Assembly (NCBI GenBank): GCA_012064415.1 | Contig: SSNU01000062.1 | Span: forward strand, 551,097 to 615,096 | From: Gyrodactylus bullatarudis | Lineage: Eukaryota; Platyhelminthes; Monogenea; Gyrodactylidea; Gyrodactylidae | Length of the DNA: 64,000 bases | Direction of reading: 5' to 3' | Part shown: positions 10,630-20,256 of the stretch, piece after piece | Layout of the letters: each line of letters begins with the position of its first letter | Position numbering within the stretch: the first letter of the stretch is position 1 | Notes under the pieces: generated by a model | The model's database searches: none | The model's input: only the letters and a program-made list of their open reading frames with translations | Told to the model about the DNA's origin: nothing | Translations under genes and position numbers: made by a program

Positions 10630-11279
10630 ATGAGCACAGAAACAAGTGAGTCCTGAATAATTTAACTTGGAAACAAATTAGATGAGAAAGCACAAATACC
10701 CGATGCTGCTCCAGCCTATGCCACTGTTGGTAAGCTGCCTTGAATGGCTTATCCCAAATTATCGTGTGAATAAGACTATAGTCGCAATAATTTTTCCTTT
10801 TAGAAGCTACTCGAATTTGATTAAAAAACACCTGATTTGTGTGTCTCTTTTTCAATGGAATTTTAGACTAAACGTTTTGTGCATTTAAAAGATCTAAAAT
10901 AATCAGAGTACTAGTCCTAAGCTTATAAAATTGAATAGAAAAAGTATAAACCGAGATATTTTCGATAGTCATAAATCAACCTAGGTTGATTTTAACAACT
11001 AAACCGACCGGTATTTCCTGTCCATACTGTCGAGCTAATGTTGTTACCATAACTCAACTTGAAAAAAGTGCCGTTGCCTGGATCTTATGCATTATAATAG
11101 CACTCTCAGGGTATGTTTATCTATAAATAACTACATTAAACTTTGATCTCAAAATAAATTGTTTTAGATTCTTCTGTGGCTGTTGTCTAATTCCGTTCAA
11201 AATTGAATCACTAAATAATATTAATCATTCCTGTCCGAATTGCAACCGTCTTGTTGGAACAAAGAAAGCATTCGACTAA
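10630..11279 (+). CDS. LITAF-domain protein 3 (four exons, tandem copy)
   Basis: Model: 10630-10645, 10682-10729, 10969-11110, 11168-11279, giving 105 residues. The exon layout and splice phases are the same as in LITAF 2. Zinc halves are CPYC (exon 3) and HSCPNC (exon 4), with the hydrophobic insertion SAVAWILCIIIALSGFFCG between them. Compared with LITAF 2 the N-terminal linker is five residues longer and the first half of the domain has several substitutions. From 11111 to 11273 the DNA is identical to 9641-9803, including the whole third intron. This fits recent duplication with gene conversion. Confidence 0.88.
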
Positions 11280-11722
11280 AGTATTTTGGTAAAAAGATAT
11301 TCCCACTCAATGAAACTTAGCGCCAGTCATTCGAGTTGAAAAAACATTCAGACTTTGACCAATATAATTTTTTATAAATACATTATAAGTACATTATATT
11401 ATATAATAATTACAAATTATCATTTATTGATTTCGGTTGAAAATGGAAAATCCCCGAAGCAAGAATAGATATTCTGAGCTGGAATCAAGATCTTTCGATA
11501 AATTGCACCTTGAAATATTGATTTACAGACTTGTGGTATTTTTATTAAGAGTCTATTTTCATGTACCTCTAATCATTATCATTGAAAACTACAAAGTAAC
11601 ACTCATCATCATTAATGATGAACTTCTAATAAAATGTCCCGTACGTTGTATGTCATAAAGTCTGTATGATACAGAGACTAAGTTTAATTGTTAAACAATG
11701 AAACAGAATAATAATAATGCTA

Positions 11723-12001
11723 TTACTAGAATTATTTCGTTCTAGGTGCTTAGGTAATATATCCCACAGGAACGTCTTATTTGATAATGGATTAGCCCAT
11801 GTCGCTGAATGTTACAGCTTACTAATGGATCCCACCGAGACTGGTACGAAAGAAACTCACATAGCATTTAGAAATAACCTAAGTATACATATATGGTAGA
11901 CATATACGCGCGTTTCGTCCTCTTTTTGGACTCGTCAGTATGCCACAACCTGCGATTTGAACCTAGGACCTCTCGCATTGTAGTCCAATGCTATTTAATA
12001 C
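11723..12001 (-). mobile_element. tRNA-derived SINE carrying a hammerhead ribozyme, 279 bp
   Basis: The 11-bp direct repeat TAATAATGCTA at 11712-11722 and 12002-12012 flanks the element as a target-site duplication. Read on the minus strand, the 5' head has a hairpin GCATTG-GACTA-CAATGC followed by a pol III B-box-like GGTTCAAATC (about 11964-11973), then the ribozyme, then about 175 bp of body. A tRNA-like head plus hammerhead is the layout of the Sm-alpha type SINE known from schistosomes. The A box is poorly preserved. The short frame at 11717-11899 lies inside the element and is not a gene. Confidence 0.75.
11899..11944 (-). ncRNA. hammerhead self-cleaving ribozyme
   Basis: On the minus strand all conserved parts are present: core CTGACGA (11932-11938), stem II GTCC/GGAC (11928-11931 with 11917-11920) around a 7-nt loop, core GAAA (11913-11916), palindromic stem III ACGC/GCGT (11906-11913), cleavage triplet GTA (cut after 11905), and stem I of six pairs, 11899-11904 with 11939-11944 (one G-U). 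Stem III has no loop, which in metazoan hammerheads of this type points to activity as a dimer or co-transcriptionally in tandem. All paired stems are intact, so the copy is predicted to be active; activity itself is inference. Confidence 0.83.
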
Positions 12002-12725
12002 TAATAATGCTAATACTTACATAGTCTAGCAAATTGACACTGTTTTTCTTTATACTGAGTGAAATTTTTACATTATGCTTGTCAGGTTAAAATAATGAGA
12101 TTCTGAAATCAAGTGAAAATTAAAGAAATTAATAAAAAAATAAGGTTATAGGACTAATTTGTTAATTTCTCAATTGTAATGCAATTCTAATACAATGATT
12201 TCAACCAGAAAAAAAACAAATTTGCTTAGATTTAAAAGGAGGTCTCTGAAGAATTTATAGCGGTAGAGAATTCGCAGATAATGTTTCAGGGAAGATTCAG
12301 GATTCCTGAATCAGGAAATATAAAAATTAGTAAGAAATTCATCTACAAAATTGGCCGAATTCGGGAAATTAAATTTTAATTTCATGTACATACTCATGAG
12401 TAAAGGTTCAAAAATATTTTGATGAGAGAATAAAACTTGGATAAAATTTTGAAGAAGTTTACTGATTTCATAATTTATCTCATTGATAATATCATTACAT
12501 AAAGCCTATTTTTATTTTATCGCTAAGCTATAATTCATAACTATGTCAGTTACTGACTACAAAATTTTTGTCAAAAAATCTGATTTTTGAAATCTGAAAT
12601 TCAAGCGAAAACTTTATATCAATTCAAACAACAATCAGGTGTATGTTTTTTTGTTTTACTTAGTCAAGCATTCTATTGCTTCAAAAAATAGAATATTTTC
12701 TCTTTAATAAACATTTTTACTACTT

Positions 12726-14792
12726 ATGCCTGAAATTCTGTACGGAGAAATTTCAGTTTTCGGGTATATATTTCTTCATGTTTCTTAATTTTATTCTTCT
12801 CTTCTCTAGGTCTAATGGAAGATTGAGAGAAATACCAGAAAAGGGTAGAAGAAAAAGCAAAATTAGTTTTTACCAAAGAGACAAACCTAATGGTGTAAAA
12901 GCTGGTAGTTCAAGAAAGTTCACTGACTGTCAAAATGCTCAGGTAACTATATTTCGACTTAATTTTTTCATCATTCAGGCTGTACAAGATTCCAATAAAC
13001 ACTCAATATCCTATACTCTATCAAGAAATGAAGCAGTTGTTGTGGAATATGTTCACGATGAGAATACAGACATGTTTCAAATTGGTCGAAGTACAGACGA
13101 GCATATTGATTTTATTGTATCCGAAATTCATTCAAAAAATTCTTCGAATAGTCTTGATAAGGCTCTTGCTAATCCTCTCAGAGCTAAAAATGGACAGGGT
13201 CAAGAGATAAACAATAACAATTTGAAGCACCTCGCCTCAAGTAGAGGAGCATTTTTTAAAAAGCCATTTGCAAATTATCTCAATCCTTTTAATAACAATA
13301 ACTCAAGTTCAGATCAACCTGCCAAAAACGGTAATAGTCAATCATCCAAAAGCTGCAATAATTCTAAACCTGGAAGTGAGAACTGCCATACACAATCCAA
13401 TAGTGAATCAACTGTTTCTCGTTTTGCATGTCGAATTTACGTGGATCGAAAACCCCCTTACATCGCTCGAATTTATGCAGCTGGTTTCGATTCATCGAAG
13501 AATATATTTTTAGGAGTAAATCTTTGAATCTATGATTATTGTTTGAATTTTTTAAATACTTCTTGTTCAATAGGAAAGAGCTATAAAATGGAAGAAAAAT
13601 CTTCACATGGATGGGCTCACTACTAACGGAATCATGATACTCAAGCCAAACTCAAAATTATGGCCTTGTGAGCAAAAGTCATTCTCTAGCAGGAAGATAT
13701 ATTCTGTTCAAGAAGAAAAAGGCAAAGAAGGAAGTAAGTACAATATTTATTTCTATAGTTACCCTTTCTAATTTGTATTTATTTATTTATTTCAGATACA
13801 GAACTCGAGTAAGATTGAATTTTTTAATTAGCTTATTAGATCTGAACAATCTCTCTCTTCTAATGCAAACTGGCGTGAAGTGAGTATATTATGTATAAAT
13901 TAATTTTCTGTTTACTTAAAAATTCTTAAATATAAGATTTAAACAGACATTTATTCAAGCTCTGAATTGATTTATCATGTATTTTTAGGTTAGCGTTTGT
14001 GGATCAATCTATGAGGTGAGGAAAGAACGTTGTGTTCCAACTCCCTCCAACCTCTGTCCAGACGAAGATAATATTCTTATTGATGGAACCTTGATTGATT
14101 TATGTGGAGTAACTTTGTTATGGAGGAGTTATAGTGGAATTCAGCTCTCTCCAGATATTGATGAAATATGCAGTATGGTTAAAAGTTTGAATATGTGTCG
14201 AATACAGTGCCCAGTTCAATATCAAACACTTCAGATTCCCAAGCCCTTGTCTCAAGCTGATTTGAATAACCGTAAGAGTAGTCAAGATCTTCCCAAAGAT
14301 CGTAGACCATATGTTTATTTGAATTGTGGCCATGTTCATGGCCATCATGACTGGAAAGCAGTTGGAGATGGAAATAATTTACTGAGAACTTGTCCTCTAT
14401 GTCTACAGGCTAGTTTATTTGTTCCATTAACAATGGGACAAGAGTCTTCTTTTCATTTGAATAAATCTCCTGCTACATACTGTTTTGATCCATGTGGCCA
14501 TATGGCCTCAAAAGAGACAGTTATGTATTGGTATTCAATTCTTTTACCAAATAGAAACAACTTTGAGTTGCATCCAAAATGTCCTTTTTGCGCAGTGACG
14601 ATCAAAAGAGAACCCGTAAAACTCTTATTCCAGAGTGATATTGATGAAGATGCCATATTTGACATGTTCAGCCGGGAGAGAAGATCAAAACTATCAGACT
14701 GTGTTACTCTTGATGAAGGGGTCCAGTGTAAAAACTCCAAGAGCATTATTAATACAACTACCACTCAAGAGGAATTTATAAAATGTCTTTAA
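12726..14792 (+). CDS. Pellino E3 ubiquitin ligase (seven exons)
   Basis: Model: 12726-12763, 12810-12942, 12979-13515, 13574-13733, 13796-13808, 13840-13879, 13989-14792; 574 residues, all phases fit. Pellino proteins are E3 ligases that bind phosphorylated IRAK/Pelle-type kinases through an FHA-like domain and ubiquitinate them with a C-terminal RING-like domain. The N-terminal FHA region shows YGEISVFGSNG, HSISYTLSRN, DTDMFQIGRST, SRFACRI and AAGFDSSKNIFLG. The C-terminal part shows SVCG, DLCGVTLLWR, YLNCGHVHG (about 417-425), CPLC, PCGH and CPFC (about 505-508), the zinc-binding cysteines and histidines. The protein is longer than typical Pellinos (about 420) because of an Asn/Ser-rich insertion between the GRST and SRFACRI blocks. 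Introns of 36 and 31 nt and a 13-nt exon were needed to keep the frame; the model around 13734-13839 is the least sure. Confidence 0.88.
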
Positions 14793-14974
14793 CAAGATCA
14801 CTGTAACCTATCTATATCTATTTATTATATTGTATTTAATTTGTAAATAATAATAGCCAATTATTTTTTGTCCTTGTCACGACTTTCAAAAATATAATCT
14901 GATTTGATAACTAATTCTAGTATTAGAAATATTTCCTATTATTAATAGATTTTTTATTGTATTCAATTTTGTAG
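14793..14974. other. Pellino 3' flank
   Basis: AT-rich spacer with the presumed Pellino 3' UTR. No coding signal. Confidence 0.4.
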
Positions 14975-15289
14975 ATAATTGAAGAAACGACTGAACAAGA
15001 AATTAACCTAATACTATTGAAGATAGATATCTGTAATCATCGCAAATTATTTCAGAAAATTATCCAATTGAACAGTCCTAGCACAGAGGATGCTTTTAAT
15101 GAGTTGAATCTTATCAAAGGCTTCACCTCTTCTGTCATGTTCTATTCAGATTTGAGTCCTGAGAATAACGATATTTTAAAGGAACTCATAGAATGGTTGA
15201 ATGATTACAAAAATTTCTTCAAAGTAGCTAATGTTGTCCCTTTGCAAAGAAAATACCATGATTTGTGTAATGTAGTTGAAAATTTACTG
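14975..15289 (+). CDS. orphan internal exon of an unrecognised gene
   Basis: A 105-codon open segment is bounded by a plausible acceptor (TTTTGTAG before 14975) and donor (GTAGGT after 15289), both in phase 0. The peptide is rich in Leu, Ile, Asn and charged residues and looks helical; no family is recognised. The frame does not connect cleanly to the next gene: joining its donor to the only nearby acceptor (before 15408) would shift the frame by one. Either another exon is missing, this is a separate gene fragment, or the pair is decaying. Confidence 0.4.
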
Positions 15290-15392
15290 GTAGGTCAAAT
15301 TTTTAAAATTCATTGAGCAAAATTTTTATGATTCTTGTGTATGAATTTTACCATATTTACTCATTCTGAAAATGTGTTATGGTCCATAACTT

Positions 15393-16189
15393 ATGGATGA
15401 TAGATTAAAATATCTCCAATTAGGCCTTAGAAGTTCACGAAAATTAAACAGAAAAAGTTATTATCATAATCAATATCTCAATCTACCTCTAAGTAACAGT
15501 AATAACGACAACCGTCAAACAACCAGTCCAACAAATTTATTTTTGGAAAATAGTTTAATTCAGGATAATAATAATTCATCATCTTGTACCGGCTCATATG
15601 GTACCACCACTAAGATTGAGCATTCTTGGAACACGTTAAAACCTGATGAAAATAAAATCAAGAAAATTACACTCAAAAATTTACTGAGTACATCAGAGAA
15701 AAAACTTCGATTTTTAAACAACACGCAATTTTATTTACTAAATTTATTTAAAGAAATTGAATTCTTTGAGAAATTCCAAAACAATCAAGAATGCATTGAG
15801 AATACTCTTGATCAAAATAATGTTGGGCTTTATTTGGATCTCTTGAAAGAAATTCATTGCATCTTGTGTCAGTGGTTAACAAAGCTGATGATGGTATGTA
15901 TCATTAGGCTTAACTTTTATAATTTTTTTAGCAAACAATTTTGGTTTATGAGAATTGCATATGTTCAAGCAGGCTGTCCGTTATTGAGAAGTTAAAAAAA
16001 CTGATCAATTTATCTAAACACATTCTATCGAGATCGTCTAGAAATTGCTTCGATAGCTTTATTGGCAATGTTGAGAATTGCAAAGAAATAAAATTATTCA
16101 ACTTCAAGTTGAAGGATAAAGTTGAATATTGTGAAAATTATCTTAAAAATTATGTATGCAAAATTTTATATCCAAAAAGGATGAGATAA
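15393..16189 (+). CDS. hypothetical protein, two exons
   Basis: Model: 15393-15893 and 15932-16189, joined across a 38-nt GT-AG intron in phase 0, giving 252 residues starting MDDRLKYLQLG. The N-terminal part is Asn/Ser-rich and likely disordered; the rest is leucine-rich and predicted helical, ending in a basic tail KRMR. No transmembrane segment, signal or family motif is seen. The exon upstream (14975-15289) may belong to the same gene, in which case the ATG used here would be internal. Confidence 0.6.
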
Positions 16190-16412
16190 CGCATTTATAT
16201 TTGCTATCTTAATAGTACGCGTGGGTTTTCTTTTTATATTTATTTATTGTTTTCTTTTGAGTTTATCTATTGATTTATTTTTCATGATACACGTATTCAT
16301 GTATTACACATTGTGTATAGTTAAAGGTGATCAATTTCTTTTATATTTGTAAAGATCTAATTCAAGTCAAGTTCTCAATGAAATTTGTACCAAATCTCTG
16401 TTCAATCAAGAA

Positions 16413-18623
16413 ATGGATGCAAACTCAGAAACGAATGAAAGTAAGGAACTAATAACAAATAATAAAGTTCGATATTCCATGGACGAGCCATCTAATTCTT
16501 CCATCTATAAGACTAACTTCAAGGATTCTAGGAATAATGGAAATATTTTTGTAGGCTTCAAACCTAAAATCACTGGAAAATCTCATCTAAAAATATCTCC
16601 TCTCTTATTTGCAGAAGGGAAACTTTCCAAAGGTGATACTGATATTAAGCTAGTTATTCCGAGCTTTGTGCATAATAGCAAAAAGATTCCAAAAACATCA
16701 GAAGAGCTCTACTTGGCGGATCATGAGAAACAATTAGAACCTCTGAATGCAATCCATCCCAAAGATATTGAAGCAAATGATGATGTATCTGAAGAATCAA
16801 GTGGCATTGCTGATCGAATAATACGTGAAAAGGTTGCAATCAAGTTTACAACGAAGAAACAAACTGCAATTGAAACGGATTCCTCAGCGTCTGATGGTTC
16901 AACGAAACAGTCTCAAGATGGTGAAACATTAACCCGTGAAAGTGAAGTTAATACAAAAGATAAGCCAAGTTATTCCTTCAAGTATGAAACTGCTGATGAC
17001 ATTGTTGATAAATACTGTGATTCAAAGAGATCAAATCCCAACTTAAAGAAACCATCAAAGAATGGTTCTTATGAAGACATCACGAACCAGACATTAATCG
17101 AGGACTCAACTAAGAATCTTAAGCAAACAAAACATGAATTTGAATACAAGAAAAACAATTCAAAACCTGATTTAATGGTAACTGGATTAGGATCTTTCCA
17201 AAGTCCTGAAAAGAGCTTTGTCAAAGAACTTGATCTGTCCAAGACTTTTGATTTTGAACATTCTGAACAATTGAACGGGGAAGATGAGAAAAAATCAATT
17301 CGTCTAAGTGGCAAAATCTCCATTCATTCTGATAAAGGTTCTGTTGAAAATGAATGTGTAAGGGAAAGCCCTGATGGTATCTCTTCAACACAAATTTTCA
17401 ATGCAAAGAGTAATATAGACATGGAAACCCCATCAGATTTGGCAATGAAGAATAAGATTTCTACTCCGAAGCTCCGAAGAACTCAGGACAATGAAGTAGA
17501 TAAGAAAACTGATAAAAGAGCAAAGAAAAGTGCATCACAATCCCCTGAGAAGAAGAAGCCAATGAGTGAATTTTCAGCTAGCATAAAGCATACGACAACT
17601 ATATCAAAGTCAAAGACCTACGACTATGAGACTGAAACAAATACTATAGAAAATCAAAGATTTCTCACCTCATCAAAGTCTTCAGACCAGAAAAGGATCA
17701 TTGAAAATACCAAGGTTATCAGGAGGAATGTTACACAAACAAATATTAGACTGACTCACAATATGAAAAGTAAAAGTTATTCGGATTTGAATAAACATGC
17801 TAGTTATAAGGAAATAATGTCTTCACCATCCAGATCTAAAGCAAAATCTCCAACTGATACACCGAGAGCTGTCACACCGAGATCTAGATCTTCTTTGAAT
17901 AAGTCGAAGCGTAATCGTAAGGAATCAGTCTCAACAGATTCAATCAAACTCTCTGAATCAACTGAAGGAGACTCGTCTTTACCTAGCAAAAAGAGTTCAA
18001 TTCAGTCACAGAATAGTCGAGACAAGATTTCTGTCCAGACTAAGAATAATACCAAAACTGAAGCTGAAAAAGCAATTTCCAAAGATTCAACTGAGAAGAA
18101 TACAGATAAAGAAAATGAAAATAGTAGTATAAATGTCAACATGGTTTTGGATAATAAATCAGAGCCAAAAGTATCAAAAATGGAAGAAAAAAAATCAGAA
18201 GAAGTACAATTTGAAGAAGCTTATGAGAAGGAGTCTAAGAAGCAATTCGAAGCAATAAAATGCTTTGATAGTAGTCTTAAAACGTATCGTCCAAAAGATC
18301 TTGACATTGACCCATCATTTCAATACGGAAAGTGGATCAAGCCTGATTGTGATAACAGTGGATATCCGAGTTCCTTTTTGTGTCATTTTGATTCCTGCAT
18401 ACCTTCGGATCGTTGTAAATCCAAATTTTTATGCAAAACTTTTCTGATATTGTTTATGTTGAGCTATGCATCTGTGCAGTGTGGCGTTACATTTAATCCG
18501 GTCCTTGAAATCATGAAGGAAGTTGTCTACAAGTTTCAAAAGAAGCGTCTCTCAACCATCCATGGAGTTTCAGATTTTACTTCATTTTGTGAATACTTCC
18601 GACGCCTCCTGGGCCATAATTAA
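16413..18623 (+). CDS. large Ser/Lys-rich hypothetical protein, single exon, 736 aa
   Basis: An uninterrupted 736-codon frame opens at ATG 16413. Residues about 1-620 are dominated by Ser, Lys, Glu, Asp, Asn and Thr with many SP and TP sites (for example SQSPEKKKP, SPTDTPRAVTPRSRSS), typical of a disordered, phosphorylated protein. The last 90 residues are different: a Cys-rich segment (HFDSCIPSDRCKSKFLCK), a hydrophobic stretch LILFMLSYASVQCGVTF that could be a membrane anchor, and a short helical tail. No domain is recognised. An AATAAA signal lies at about 18679, about 55 bp after the stop. The length of the open frame in such AT-rich DNA makes it a real gene. Confidence 0.8.
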   Translation: MDANSETNESKELITNNKVRYSMDEPSNSSIYKTNFKDSRNNGNIFVGFKPKITGKSHLKISPLLFAEGKLSKGDTDIKLVIPSFVHNSKKIPKTSEELYLADHEKQLEPLNAIHPKDIEANDDVSEESSGIADRIIREKVAIKFTTKKQTAIETDSSASDGSTKQSQDGETLTRESEVNTKDKPSYSFKYETADDIVDKYCDSKRSNPNLKKPSKNGSYEDITNQTLIEDSTKNLKQTKHEFEYKKNNSKPDLMVTGLGSFQSPEKSFVKELDLSKTFDFEHSEQLNGEDEKKSIRLSGKISIHSDKGSVENECVRESPDGISSTQIFNAKSNIDMETPSDLAMKNKISTPKLRRTQDNEVDKKTDKRAKKSASQSPEKKKPMSEFSASIKHTTTISKSKTYDYETETNTIENQRFLTSSKSSDQKRIIENTKVIRRNVTQTNIRLTHNMKSKSYSDLNKHASYKEIMSSPSRSKAKSPTDTPRAVTPRSRSSLNKSKRNRKESVSTDSIKLSESTEGDSSLPSKKSSIQSQNSRDKISVQTKNNTKTEAEKAISKDSTEKNTDKENENSSINVNMVLDNKSEPKVSKMEEKKSEEVQFEEAYEKESKKQFEAIKCFDSSLKTYRPKDLDIDPSFQYGKWIKPDCDNSGYPSSFLCHFDSCIPSDRCKSKFLCKTFLILFMLSYASVQCGVTFNPVLEIMKEVVYKFQKKRLSTIHGVSDFTSFCEYFRRLLGHN

Positions 18624-20256
18624 GTTAATAGTTGCCTATTTGATCCTGTAGAAAGGTGTATGTAATTTTACGAAAAAAATAAATTATTATACTTTTTAAG
18701 GAGCACATCATTTTTGACACTCCATCTGACTATAACTATGAATCGTAGGTAACTTTGTTCAAGAATAAAAATGAGCTCGTGGATTGGCAAAAAATCCTTT
18801 ACTGCCGACAATGACAATCATAGATGTAAAGAGCTGCTTTTTTTCTTATGAGATTTATTCACATGCTAAACTAATATGTATAAGATTCTTAGAAGATTGG
18901 ATTTGTACATAAAAAGTCGTTAAAACAAATCTAGTTTTTTCATTTTTGAAATAATTTTTATAGGAACACTAGCATAGATTTTAGACTGAAAATTTGCACA
19001 TGAATCAAATTCTCAATGTGTCTTTATTACTCTACGTTAGAATCACGCAATTTTGATTTTTTTGAAGATTGGGCTCCATATTGGCTTGAACAGTAAATTA
19101 ATATAACAAATGCCATATGTATCCTGATGTTCTTTAGATTTTATAACACTCATGATGTACAAGAGTCTTATATATAGGGAAAATCTAGCAATTGCCTTCC
19201 AGAAATAATCTGGTTTATAATGCCTTAGATATTGATCAACAAATCTTTGCCTATGATACATTTGATAGCATTTCTTCACTTATGCTTTTTCAATGATTTT
19301 TCTAAAACATTTGAAATTTGAATCCAATAACTACTAGTCTAGTAGACATGCTCCCTCATGATAAAACGTAATAAAATTAATCCAACGCATTACCCTAGCC
19401 TAGCATAGATTTACTTGGATAAAATTAAAACCAAATGGTAATTTTCTCAATTGTTTCTCACCTGAACTAATGTAAAAAGGAATAACCCAAAATTCAGAAA
19501 ATAGAAATCTCGTACCAACCTAAGTTTCTCAAATCAACTACATGTACGATTTGTCATAAAACTGACTAAAGCTGGAGTAAGAGTATGATGAAAATAGATA
19601 AAATATTTGAGCATTTTTACTCAACACTCACTTTTCTTCAAAATCCACTAAAAATGGATATTTAATCTGATTCAAAGAAATTTTTTTATCTGGGTCAAAC
19701 ATTTGTTCTTCGTTTATAGATTCAAATGAAGTTTTCATACAGCAATTTATATAGCTTTAAGAGACTAACGCAAAACAAGGTCTGTTTTTTGTGCTTCACA
19801 TGATAAATTCATGAGTGAATCGTAAGAGAATAGATTTTTATCATTTCTCGTATTTTTTGAGAATCAATGCAAACCTATATACTATAGATATAGAATAGTT
19901 TCAGAATTATCACGATTTTATTTGACAGTAAAGCAAGACATTGTTCTATGCTCAGATAAGTAAGAGTAAAAGATATGAAAAAATTTATCTTCTGAGAAAG
20001 AAAAGGTCAAAATTAATGTGCATATTTCTCAAGAATGATGCAAAAGTAGGGACCACGTACTGCTCTTATTGTACTCAACCTCTCTTGTTTCATGCAATGT
20101 TTTTTCTTGTATGCACATTTCTTAACGAATAAAGGATATTACACAACTTCTACTACTATCTTGGAATCATAGTAATGCATTGACTATGCTCACTTTTGAT
20201 CATAAACACTAATAAAGTATTCATTTTGCGCATTGGTCTCTTTGACAGGAAGGATT
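18624..20256. other. intergenic, AT-rich
   Basis: About 1.6 kb between the Ser/Lys-rich gene and the tegument gene. Short frames at 19043-19279 and 19941-20132 have no family features and random composition. Nothing else recognised. Confidence 0.5.

Noticed and set aside
11717..11899. 60-codon open frame before the hammerhead
   Set aside because: It lies within the body of the SINE defined by the 11-bp duplication and is read antisense to it.
14118..14764. Minus-strand open frames over the Pellino last exon
   Set aside because: Shadows of the Pellino coding frame, which has clear RING-like cysteines.
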